This document shows, in pieces, positions 62,101 to 64,000 of a DNA stretch of 64,000 bases. The stretch comes from Membranipora membranacea (lineage: Eukaryota > Bryozoa > Gymnolaemata > Cheilostomatida > Membraniporidae): assembly GCA_914767715.1 (NCBI GenBank), contig OU612069.1, forward strand, positions 9,545,387 to 9,609,386, read 5' to 3'. The first letter of the stretch is position 1; every line of letters starts with the position of its first letter. Under the pieces are notes generated by a model. That model was not told the DNA's origin, did no database searches, and saw only the letters and a program-made list of their open reading frames with translations. The translations under genes and the position numbers were made by a program.

Positions 62101-63433
62101 TGTGGTTCACCCAGTGATTGTGCTATGAGTGAATAATTTTGCCATGGTCGTACAAGGAAAAATTGTCGAATTGTCATCGTTACATAGATGTCTACTCAGT
62201 TGTTGTGTGGCAACTATTGCTCTTGAATGCAGACATCAATGGTCGCAATATCAGGTCATTTTTCTATTGGAATTGATATAATCTCCTATTCCCAACTCAA
62301 ACACCTGACTCTTAGAGAAAATAACCAGCAAAACAAATACAAATCAACTACATTAACTGACCTGATGTCATGTCATGTCATGTCATGTCATGTCATGTCA
62401 TGTCATGTCATGTCATGTCATGTCATGTCATGTCATGTCATGTCATGTGATACCATAGATGCTGGCAAAAGAAAATTGTCAACTCTGTGCTGTTATAGTT
62501 CCCATTCTGTTTACTTTATTTTCAGAAAATATCCAATGCGCTGACGCTGGACCTCATTGTGCTAAAATACCAGTGGTATATCAATGTCTCAAAAGTACGT
62601 CTTGGTCATTGTATAATAATGAGTATGAGTATATATGTATGGTCATATATGTCAAACTTTCTTGTAAAATTTGTAAAATATTGATTAAGTATCTTTTGAC
62701 ACAACGCTCAACTCCTTTATAACACAAAAATGCTTTGCTTTTGGGTGGATTAACTCAATGTTAAGTAAGCGAGAGTTCAAGTTACCCCCCCCCCCCTTAT
62801 TACTTGGTGAGAGTGCGGATCAAAACTCACAGATATACTTCTATCAAGATCAACTATCAAACATAACCGCTGGTGTTGTTATGGTCTTGTTCAATTTTAT
62901 TAATTTGGCAGTTTTTTTTCAACACATGTATGTATTTGTGTTCCTTCTTAAATCAGCAGTTTGATGTACTGGAGTGAATTGCACTAGATAAAAAGAGTTA
63001 GCAGTAAAATACACCGGAGTAAAATATAAAATTATAAAAATGGATACTAAATATTACGTTGAAAATGAGAGTATTTACAAAAAAAAATGACACTGACTTT
63101 ATTTACATGTGTGTTTCAGCTGAGTCAGTTGAGTGTTGCTCGACATGTGTAGAGTTAGCTGGCGGTTGGGATAAAGCAGATGACTGTTATGAGAACGATG
63201 ATGGGCCTTCTTGCTATAGAGAGGCGCACAGGGCTACGTGTTCGCTCTTCTGTGAATTCAAGAGAAAGGTCAGGACCTTGTCATTGTTGTCAATTTTCGG
63301 TGGGGTATTACATTTTATGTACATACTTTTTTTTTTATTGTCAGTCTACAATCACTGTTTCGAATGTTTTTCATGCAGTGAAAGAAAAGACTTGAAAAAT
63401 AAGAAAAAAGCAACCGGAATAACATCTTGTTAG
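6030..63433 (+). CDS. Giant kringle/TSP1/cysteine-rich array surface protein, 66 exons, about 3,581 residues
   Basis: A single plus-strand gene model built exon by exon. All 65 junctions use GT-AG and every donor phase matches the next acceptor; the total is 10,746 nt, exactly divisible by three, with no internal stop. Domain order: signal peptide (1-24), kringle (39-121), unrecognised region (122-560), TSP1 (561-598), unrecognised region (599-1065), two TSP1-like exons (1066-1188), an array of short four-cysteine units (1189-3334), two ShKT/PLAC-like modules (3335-3527), possible transmembrane helix (3531-3552) and a Cys/Lys-rich tail. The start is ATG 6030, because it opens a hydrophobic leader ending at a GTAAGT donor; ATG 6051 is a second in-frame choice. 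A secreted or membrane-anchored adhesion or recognition role is inferred from the domains only. Several introns hold copies of the neighbouring exon boundary. It could in principle be two genes, but no internal stop or second signal peptide supports a split. Confidence 0.85.
6268..6480. repeat. MITE family A copy in intron 1
   Basis: Begins near CTGACATTGAGATTTC and ends near AGAGATATATATGC, with the family blocks TGTATCTCTGAT, AACATGTACCCACCCCTAATT and GTGAATTAATTCACTCTCTAT between. Confidence 0.75.
6797..7081. repeat. MITE family B copy ending just before exon 2
   Basis: Inverted arms CTAAAGACTA ... TAGTCTTTA and GTCAGGCAGTTACTTA ... TAAGTAACTGCCTGAC, plus GTGTCAGATTTGCATGG and its complement. 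The right end is about 27 bp from the exon 2 acceptor. Other copies: 16229-17260 (interrupted), 28391-28550 (partial) and 63852-64000 (cut by the window end). Confidence 0.8.
8802..9126. repeat. MITE family D copy ending just before exon 4
   Basis: Runs from GATATGAATTTATGG to ATATATCAGTG and ends about 19 bp before the exon 4 acceptor. Related copies: 13634-13930, 11806-12088 (foldback arrangement), 49505-49605 (reverse, partial) and 61694-61925. Confidence 0.75.
9146..17470 (+). CDS. Exons 4-11: unrecognised N-terminal globular region
   Basis: Exons 9146-9366, 9701-9839, 11154-11301, 12267-12340, 13449-13619, 14773-14930, 15982-16205 and 17292-17470 encode residues about 122-560. Cysteines are sparse, and the sequence is rich in Tyr, Ile and Arg with alternating hydrophobic stretches that suggest beta structure (for example [10 protein letters not shown] and [16 protein letters not shown]). 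I recognise no domain. Exon 10 has two close AG candidates (15976-77 and 15980-81); only the second keeps phase 0 in frame. Exon 6 likewise starts at 11154 rather than at the upstream ATG. The region lies between the kringle and the first TSP1, a place where other proteins carry catalytic or binding domains, so a divergent known fold is possible. Confidence 0.75.
9895..10015. repeat. GTGGTGTTGTTAGTTGTA minisatellite
   Basis: About three copies of a 24-bp unit followed by GTGGTG runs, in intron 5. Confidence 0.8.
10448..10698. repeat. MITE family C copy with GGGGGTCTTTC termini
   Basis: Left end GGGGGTCTTTCAATTAGAAA; right end CTAATGGAAAGACCCCC. The interior has repeated TCGCTC/GAGCGA motifs. 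Other copies: 17753-18190 (with a SINE inside), 44475-44716 and a decayed copy near 38650-38830. Confidence 0.85.
11362..11575. repeat. MITE family A copy in intron 6
   Basis: Reverse-oriented copy with ATATCTCTGATCGATAG at the left and GATCAGAGATACACAT towards the right. Confidence 0.75.
11806..12088. repeat. Large foldback built from family D ends
   Basis: Both halves carry CAGGGTCAGATATGTTCCCC or its complement with ATATATCAGTGG outermost, so the block folds on itself. The arms meet around 11940, near GTTCAGAATCGATAATAGC. Confidence 0.75.
12160..12225. repeat. Partial copy of the CCAACACATTGG family
   Basis: Contains TGATTGGCTATTGGG and CAGAGCCAACACATTGGC. Same family as 1575-1640. Confidence 0.6.
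12500..12641. repeat. Long inverted repeat in intron 7
   Basis: GCTCAATCATTTAT ... ATAAATGATTGAGC on the outside and TATCCTTATTT.GAATATGAT with its complement inside, giving a hairpin of about 140 bp with a few mismatches. Confidence 0.85.
12818..13216. mobile_element. Composite element with tRNA-like head and GTGGCGTATATT termini
   Basis: Imperfect terminal inverted repeats (AGTGGCGTATATT / AATATACGCCCCTGA) bound a block that starts with a tRNA-like stretch: an A-box-like TAGCTCAGTGTGTAGAGCG and B-box GGGTTCGAATCCC. The 3' half is GC-rich, with GGGCGCTTAAGCGCCC and GGGCTGCGCCC palindromes. It fits a tRNA-derived SINE carried in, or fused to, a non-autonomous DNA transposon. Confidence 0.65.
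13634..13930. repeat. MITE family D copy starting 15 bp after the exon 8 donor
   Basis: Begins at TTGATATGAATTTATGG shortly after the GTAAGT of exon 8 and ends at TATATCAGTGGT. Confidence 0.75.
16229..17260. mobile_element. Family B MITE interrupted by a foldback element that holds a tRNA-like SINE
   Basis: Outer family B sequence runs 16229 to about 16490 and resumes about 17203-17260 (AACTGCCTGACTACAACATG). Between them, arms of about 130 bp at roughly 16545-16680 and 17045-17190 are inverted copies (AGGAAGTTATGGCCTCTCAA and its complement). Inside, about 16815-16890 read on the minus strand is tRNA-like, with GATGGTAGCG and B-box GGGTTCTATTCCC. Three nested insertions are the simplest explanation. 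Confidence 0.7.
17753..18190. mobile_element. Family C MITE split by a minus-strand tRNA-derived SINE
   Basis: The left part (to about 17880) and right part (from about 18120) align with the uninterrupted copy at 10448-10698. The insert reads on the minus strand as GTAGCTCAGTTGGTAAGAGC, with B-box GGGTTCGAATCCC, then a tail shared with 48840-48975 and 35290-35420. Confidence 0.8.
18353..18464 (+). CDS. Exon 12: thrombospondin type 1 repeat
   Basis: The exon encodes residues about 561-598, with W-x2-W-x2-WSEC ([10 protein letters not shown]), then ISTC and RRNRTRIC, the classical tryptophan ladder and CSxTC-like start of a TSP1 repeat. Only the first half of the usual six cysteines lies in this exon; the following exon (19681-19832) supplies further cysteines ([14 protein letters not shown]), so the repeat probably spans both. 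TSP1 repeats are extracellular and often bind glycosaminoglycans or matrix proteins. Confidence 0.85.
18472..18530. repeat. CCATTGTGTTGG foldback 7 bp after the exon 12 donor
   Basis: GTGTTGGCTCTGATTGGCTG and CAGCCAATCAGATCTAACAC form the arms. Same family as 1575-1640. Confidence 0.75.
18624..18982. repeat. MITE family E copy
   Basis: Ends TTAAACCACTGCTGCCAC and GTGGCAGCAGTAGTTTAA are inverted, as are AATTTGCACAAACTGATCGTC and its near-complement inside. A second copy lies at 31956-32319. Confidence 0.85.
19200..19490. repeat. MITE family F copy
   Basis: Contains GCAGCAGTTTTATCGCAATA and CATGGCCTAGTAGGACTGAC. The copy at 20593-20910 carries the same blocks in the opposite orientation. Confidence 0.75.
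19540..19635. repeat. 35-bp tandem repeat upstream of exon 13
   Basis: Three copies of a unit containing AATGAAGCACCCCAAGCACC end about 45 bp before the exon 13 acceptor. Confidence 0.85.
19681..27032 (+). CDS. Exons 13-21: second unrecognised region between TSP1 repeats
   Basis: Exons 19681-19832, 20436-20552, 21721-21930, 22788-22900, 23183-23271, 23735-23907, 24985-25169, 25922-26096 and 26844-27032 encode residues about 598-1065. Exon 13 completes the TSP1. Exons 14-18 contain a beta-rich stretch in which [14 protein letters not shown] (about 840-853) resembles the strand E-F region of an immunoglobulin domain, although the conserved cysteines are not obvious. Exons 19-21 are Tyr/Phe-rich with few cysteines. 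In exon 20 the GTGAGT donor at 26097 is required for phase; the GT three codons of context away does not fit. No known domain is claimed. Confidence 0.75.
19845..20176. repeat. MITE family A copy, interrupted, 13 bp after the exon 13 donor
   Basis: Begins CACTGACATTGAGAT and follows the family to TTCACTCTCTAT near 20015. It is broken by an unrelated AT-rich insert to about 20155, then ends AGATATATACATGCAATAG. Confidence 0.7.
20593..20910. repeat. MITE family F copy, inverted
   Basis: GTCCTACTAGGCCATG at the left and GACTGACTCTTTAA at the right match the complement of 19200-19490. Confidence 0.75.
20936..21080. repeat. MITE family A copy, right part shortened
   Basis: CACTGACATTGAGACT, then GTGTATTTCTGATCGTTAGA, and a short right end AGAGATATACATGC. 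Confidence 0.7.
21940..22255. repeat. Tandem GGTCAGATAGTAGGTACTCT units inside the CCAACACATTGG family
   Basis: About two and a half copies of a unit near 70 bp, starting 9 bp after the exon 15 donor. The unit includes GATTGGCTGGTGGGTG and GAAAGAGCCAATGAG. Confidence 0.8.
22672..22745. repeat. CCAATGTGTTGG foldback before exon 16
   Basis: GCCAATGTGTTGGCTCTGAT and AATCAGAGCCAGCGCATTGG form arms about 30 bp long. Confidence 0.8.
22972..23075. repeat. (TGGC)n simple repeat
   Basis: Tetranucleotide run degenerating to TCGG/TTGG at the right. Open frames across it (Ser-Gln-Pro-Ala repeats) are artefacts. Confidence 0.95.
24092..24260 (+). repeat. Degenerate SINE-like copy
   Basis: AGAAGGTAGCTGTACCTGGG and TTCTGGGTTAAAATCTCGCAG resemble worn A- and B-box regions; the tail (CTGTTAACTAAGAGCAACCATG) resembles the 3' part of the SINE at 17880-18125. 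Confidence 0.45.
24798..24914. repeat. Foldback with a perfect 30-bp core
   Basis: 24822-24851 and 24861-24890 are perfect inverted copies around a 9-bp spacer. Imperfect outer arms (GACCAAAAC / GTTTTGGTC) extend it to about 117 bp. Confidence 0.95.
25584..25600 (+). repeat. G17 homopolymer
   Basis: An uninterrupted run of 17 G in intron 19. Its length is prone to sequencing error. Confidence 0.9.
26165..26385. repeat. MITE family A copy in intron 20
   Basis: GTATATCTCTGATCGATAGA at the left and GATCAGAGATACACATG at the right, ending near TCGATGTCAGTGTG. Confidence 0.75.
27838..28060. repeat. Worn tRNA-like copy followed by (GATT)n
   Basis: GCGCCATCAACGAAAAGATGG, AAGTGCGCTTGC and GAGTCCAACTGTTGGAGC match the layout of the SINE at 37165-37300. 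A GATT/GAGT repeat from about 27920 follows. Confidence 0.6.
28147..30022 (+). CDS. Exons 22-23: two divergent TSP1 repeats
   Basis: Exons 28147-28323 and 29831-30022 encode residues about 1066-1188. Each begins I-D-G-(N/G)-W after a phase-1 intron. Exon 23 has [15 protein letters not shown], then RNRECNNP and a terminal cysteine. Exon 22 has lost the middle tryptophans and the first cysteine pair but keeps [20 protein letters not shown] and later cysteines. Both are symmetrical 1-1 exons, the usual form for shuffled or tandemly duplicated TSP1 modules, and are clearly related (CNNPxPxxGG in both). Confidence 0.85.
28391..28550. repeat. Partial MITE family B copy
   Basis: Contains TTTCTTGTATTGCAC, GGGAGTTACCTTCATTTATGG and CATGCAAATCTGAC, as in 16260-16450. 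Confidence 0.65.
29456..29562. repeat. (GATT)n repeat with a GATC patch
   Basis: About 25 tetranucleotides, with three GATC units near the middle. Confidence 0.95.
30544..39616 (+). CDS. Exons 24-34: cysteine-rich array, blocks 1 and 2
   Basis: Exons 30544-30771, 31336-31445, 32416-32560, 33534-33776, 34661-34879, 35452-35616, 36153-36278, 36774-36967, 37589-37816, 38298-38457 and 39386-39616 encode residues about 1189-1871. The recurring unit is about 20 residues with spacing near C-x3-C-x5/6-C-x5-C-x4/5-C, for example CENEH-type [18 protein letters not shown]. It resembles EB-module and Dickkopf-N-like cysteine arrays, but a family assignment would need a profile search. Exon 34 ends block 2 with a Pro/Thr linker ([17 protein letters not shown]) and a CDC motif like that of exon 56. 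All introns are phase 1 or 0, as expected for module duplication. Confidence 0.8.
31956..32319. repeat. MITE family E copy in intron 25
   Basis: Near-identical in order to 18624-18982, including GAGCAAATAATTTGCACAAA; it ends at GGAAGCAGTAGTTTAA. Confidence 0.85.
32501..33410. repeat. 455-bp direct tandem duplication covering the end of exon 26, its donor and intron
   Basis: 32501-32955 and 32956-33410 are two copies with only two differences that I can see (ATACAATGGG/ATGCAATGGG; ACTAATTTT/ACTAACTTT). Each copy starts with the last 60 nt of exon 26 and its GTACAT donor. Each also contains an internal short repeat based on CCCACAATGCAAT. Confidence 0.95.
33797..34090. repeat. (TA)n run followed by MITE family A copy
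   Basis: TA dinucleotides to about 33826, then AT-rich sequence, then the family A blocks from TTTCTGATCCATAGAGAG at 33908 to TCAATGTCAGTGTG. Confidence 0.75.
35045..35179. repeat. Two adjoining hairpins
   Basis: Arms 35045-35076 / 35085-35116 (32 bp, two mismatches), then 35114-35141 / 35152-35179 (28 bp, one mismatch). The hairpins share TAG at 35114-35116. Confidence 0.9.
35290..35420. repeat. Decayed SINE-like copy before exon 29
   Basis: GACTGAGAAATGTTGCCTCAA and GAGCCAAGTTGTTCTGAGTT match the tail region of the SINE at 17880-18010. Confidence 0.5.
37165..37300 (+). repeat. tRNA-derived SINE-like copy
   Basis: ATGGCGCAAACGGTTAGCAC as A-box region and GTGGGTTCAAGTCC as B-box, on the plus strand. 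No closed acceptor stem, so not a functional tRNA. Confidence 0.65.
37932..38215. repeat. (GATT)n / (GGTT)n simple repeat
   Basis: Nearly 290 bp of alternating tetranucleotides between exons 32 and 33. It ends about 80 bp before the exon 33 acceptor. Confidence 0.95.
38619..38645 (+). repeat. Copy of the exon 33 end and donor
   Basis: CCTCTTCTGATCATTGC followed by AGTGAGC repeats the exon 33 boundary at 38440-38463 (CCTCTTCTGATCATTGC, then GGTAAGC), about 180 bp downstream in the intron. Confidence 0.8.
39600..40240 (+). repeat. Minisatellite made of the exon 34 donor region
   Basis: More than 20 units of about 27 bp built around CAATATACTGTAAGTGTGGATAGTC. The first unit is the real exon end (..ATATACT) and its GTAAGTGT donor, so most units repeat a consensus-like donor. 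At 39891-39955 a longer piece of exon 34 (starting TGACTGTGTGAC) has also been copied into the array. Confidence 0.95.
40504..46528 (+). CDS. Exons 35-42: cysteine-rich array, block 3
   Basis: Exons 40504-40700, 41696-41864, 42195-42424, 43026-43131, 43541-43748, 45095-45321, 45675-45752 and 46352-46528 encode residues about 1871-2335. The four-cysteine units continue ([18 protein letters not shown]). Exon 38 is short (106 nt) and was found by phase logic: exon 37 ends in phase 0, exon 39 needs phase 1, and 43026-43131 supplies exactly that, with a clean acceptor and two cysteines. Exons 40-41 form a distinct longer unit (CWRQTDC ... [14 protein letters not shown]). Exon 42 is an EGF/EB-like piece with a CVCPDG core. 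Confidence 0.8.
41845..41950 (+). repeat. Three-copy repeat spanning the exon 36 donor
   Basis: The TCGCTTCCTGTAATTCAGGT boundary at 41847 recurs as TCACTTCCTGTTCTTCAGGT and TCACTTCCTGTATGTCGAGT at about 30-bp spacing, with a fourth partial unit. Confidence 0.9.
43941..44325. mobile_element. TTAA-flanked terminal-inverted-repeat element, 377 bp
   Basis: TTAA at 43941-43944 and at 44322-44325 flank inverted ends AGGGCAACCAAGGTTTC ... GAAACCTTGGTTGCCCT. A TTAA target duplication is typical of piggyBac-type elements. No transposase frame, so non-autonomous. Confidence 0.85.
44475..44716. repeat. MITE family C copy, inverted
   Basis: GGGGGGTCTTTCAAATAG ... CTAATTGGAAAACCCCC, with GATTTGAGAGTTGTTTTG and AAGACCAAGTGAGTGATAAT inside, the complement of 10448-10698. 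Confidence 0.85.
46132..46310. mobile_element. TA-flanked MITE with CAGTG ends
   Basis: TACAGTGCAGTTCACTTAATT at the left and AATTAACCAGCTTACACTGTA at the right. TA duplication and CAGTG-type ends fit a mariner-like non-autonomous element. Confidence 0.7.
46955..47045 (-). repeat. tRNA-derived SINE-like copy, minus strand
   Basis: GTGGGACTCGAACCCAC is a complement B-box; GCACCAATCGCCTGGCAGTG lies where the anticodon arm would be. It resembles the copy at 37165-37300. Confidence 0.65.
47145..55776 (+). CDS. Exons 43-56: cysteine-rich array, blocks 4 and 5
   Basis: Exons 47145-47281, 47766-47970, 48202-48392, 49073-49221, 49674-49906, 50201-50329, 50652-50738, 51141-51307, 52052-52181, 52661-52845, 53375-53522, 53813-53922, 54626-54770 and 55543-55776 encode residues about 2335-3085. 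Exons 47-48 repeat the long-unit plus Pro/Thr-linker arrangement of exons 40-41 and 33-34 (CAIHEDC ... [12 protein letters not shown] ... [11 protein letters not shown]). The end of exon 45 and the start of exon 51 are close relatives (NGICMEKC in both, with similar nucleotides). Exon 56 has [14 protein letters not shown] and CTC, matching exon 34. Exon 49 has a weak donor (GTCTGT). Confidence 0.8.
47282..47470. repeat. TGTTGT/TGTGAT repeat immediately after exon 43
   Basis: A low-complexity tract starting at the donor. Read in the exon frame it gives an apparent run of cysteines, but GTAAGT at 47282 and the loss of spacing show it is intron. Confidence 0.8.
48840..48975 (-). repeat. SINE tail copy, minus strand
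   Basis: GCCTGCAAACTGAGAGGAATT and GCGGGCCCGCCCTCAAG match, inverted, the tail of the SINE at 17880-18010. Confidence 0.55.
49935..50045. repeat. (GTT)n-like repeat in intron 47
   Basis: GTTGTTGTT-rich tract after exon 47; the valine-rich frame across it is not coding. Confidence 0.85.
51480..51830 (+). repeat. tRNA-derived SINE with long unrelated tail
   Basis: GGCCAGTGGTTAGCGTGTCTG (A-box region) and GTCGTGGGTTCAAACTCCG (B-box), followed by about 280 bp of body ending near CTATGCCGCACCTCGGTGC. Confidence 0.7.
54193..54443. repeat. 250-bp terminal-inverted-repeat MITE
   Basis: ACCCACTGCTGGTAAAAAGC and its complement GCTTTTTACCAGCAGTGGGT form the ends, continuing into TTATCTCATAT / ATATGAGATAA. 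Confidence 0.9.
56398..59162 (+). CDS. Exons 57-61: cysteine-rich array, block 6
   Basis: Exons 56398-56511, 57067-57288, 57591-57769, 58340-58481 and 59073-59162 encode residues about 3085-3334. Exons 58 and 59 hold the most regular units in the protein ([35 protein letters not shown]). This regularity suggests recent duplication or strong constraint. Exon 61 is short and less cysteine-rich ([19 protein letters not shown]) and forms the boundary to the C-terminal modules. Confidence 0.8.
56985..57050. repeat. (TTTTA)n pentanucleotide repeat
   Basis: About 11 units directly upstream of the exon 58 acceptor; it may serve as an unusually long pyrimidine-rich tract. Confidence 0.95.
57850..57985 (-). 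repeat. tRNA-like SINE copy, minus strand
   Basis: GCCGGGAATCGAACTTGG is a complement B-box, with CTTACCCTTAACAATCAGACC as complement A-box region. Confidence 0.6.
59174..59378. repeat. MITE family A copy after exon 61
   Basis: GTATATCGTCGATCGATAGAG at the left, GATCAGAGATACACACG towards the right, ending TCGGTGTCAGTGT; it starts about 12 bp after the donor. Confidence 0.7.
59952..63433 (+). CDS. Exons 62-66: two ShKT/PLAC-like modules and possible transmembrane C terminus
   Basis: Exons 59952-60017, 60756-60907, 61537-61678, 62526-62594 and 63120-63433 encode residues about 3335-3581. Exons 62+63 and 65+66 are paralogous pairs: a short exon with C-x3-D-x4-C-x8-C, then CC-x-TC (QCCATC, ECCSTC), then D-x2-DCY ... 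SxCY ... RxTC-x3-C and EYNRK/EFKRK. This resembles ShKT and PLAC cysteine frames but matches neither exactly. Exon 64 is a separate acidic cysteine-poor spacer. After EFKRK the frame stays open for 54 codons and encodes a hydrophobic segment ([20 protein letters not shown]) and a Cys/Lys tail to TAG at 63431-63433. The alternative is a weak GTCAGG donor at 63269 joined to AG at 63378, giving an immediate TGA. Confidence 0.75.
61205..61510. repeat. Foldback of the CCAACACATTGG family before exon 64
   Basis: TTGGCTCTGATAGGCTGGTGG on the left and CAAATAGCCAATCAGATCAGAG on the right, with a tandem CAATCAGATTAAAGCAAACT piece; it ends about 26 bp before the exon 64 acceptor. Confidence 0.7.
61694..61925. 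repeat. MITE family D copy 15 bp after the exon 64 donor
   Basis: Starts ACTGATATGAATTTATGG and ends TATATCAGTGGTG, shorter than the copy at 8802. Confidence 0.75.
62366..62450. repeat. (TCATG)n pentanucleotide repeat
   Basis: About 16 units in intron 64, roughly 75 bp before exon 65. Confidence 0.95.
62785..62796 (+). repeat. C12 homopolymer
   Basis: Uninterrupted cytosines in intron 65. Confidence 0.9.
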
Positions 63434-63851
63434 AAATACATCATACATTATTTTACATGATCTGCGTGTAATTTTGTATTTTTTCATGTTGGCGACAAAA
63501 TGGCAAAAGAATTTGTTCGATTAAAAGAATCATGAATTATTAAAACTCTTGACTTTCTCTATTTCATTAATCAAGAGTTTCTCAAACATTATTTAAAGCG
63601 ATTCGTGCGAGCGCATATAGCTTCATATGCTGTAAGCTTTATTATTGAAATACCCAGCTAGGGGGACGAATAACAGTGGGTTCTAGTTAAGCTAGTTTGG
63701 GCTCACCAAGTGTTGGCTAACGCTAAATTTTGGTTAGTCTGATGGGAATCTATGAATAAACTCAAGAGCGCGAGTAAGCGTTAGCTAACCTTAACTTTAG
63801 CTATTTCAAAGCTGTTCGAAACTGCGAACTGTTCCTCCTGTAAACACTTAG
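63434..63851. other. 3' flank of the large gene
   Basis: Apart from the two ATTAAA hexamers I see no gene or clear repeat here. Confidence 0.4.
63520..63544 (+). terminator. Candidate poly(A) signals ATTAAA (63520-63525 and 63539-63544)
   Basis: Two copies of the common variant hexamer lie about 90-110 nt after the proposed stop at 63433, supporting the view that the large gene ends inside the window. Confidence 0.4.
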
Positions 63852-64000
63852 ACTACTCAAAGACCAATGCATTTTATAGTCGGGCAGTTATAAATTTGTG
63901 TCAGATTTGCATGGTGAAAAATGCAATGCTCTACTTGGCCAGAATTATTAATGGTGGAAAGAGTGCCTTTCATAAGGGAAGGTAACTCTCATTCCCTGCA
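63852..64000. repeat. MITE family B copy, cut by the window end
   Basis: Contains GTCGGGCAGTTA, GTGTCAGATTTGCATGG and GGGAAGGTAACTCTCATTCC, matching 6797-7081 and 16240-16450. Confidence 0.8.

Overview
This is eukaryotic, almost certainly animal, DNA. Coding sequence is cut into short exons with GT-AG introns, the domains are extracellular metazoan types (kringle, thrombospondin type 1, ShKT/PLAC-like cysteine motifs), and the introns are AT-rich and full of short inverted-repeat transposons (MITEs) and tRNA-derived SINE-like copies. An invertebrate is likely; a sponge or another early-branching animal would fit, but the sequence alone does not fix the taxon.

Layout. 1-480: a possible exon with two hydrophobic segments. 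2601-4112: the last three exons of a plus-strand gene ending in a PB1-like domain. 4113-6029: intergenic, with one unexplained minus-strand reading frame at 5845-6045. 6030-63433: one very large plus-strand gene fills about 90 percent of the window. 63434-64000: its probable 3' flank and a truncated MITE.

The large gene is the main result. I traced 66 exons by hand; every junction is phase-compatible and the joined reading frame (10,746 nt) stays open. It predicts about 3,581 residues: signal peptide, one kringle domain (six cysteines, residues about 39-121), about 440 residues of unrecognised globular sequence, a TSP1 repeat, about 470 more unrecognised residues, two divergent TSP1 repeats, about 2,150 residues of short cysteine-rich units (residues about 1189-3334), two tandem ShKT/PLAC-like cysteine pairs, then a transmembrane helix with a short tail or a stop just before it. 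It looks like a giant secreted or cell-surface adhesion, matrix or recognition protein. I know no named family with this architecture.

The second notable theme is how the introns evolve. In at least five introns the DNA spanning the adjacent exon-intron boundary has been copied within the intron: a 455-bp tandem duplication, a roughly 27-bp minisatellite in which each unit resembles the exon 34 donor, a small three-copy array at the exon 36 donor, a single copy of the exon 33 donor, and decayed copies of the exon 40 acceptor. Several MITE families also begin within about 25 bp of splice donors. The gene appears to have grown by module duplication and to be still accumulating decoy splice sites.
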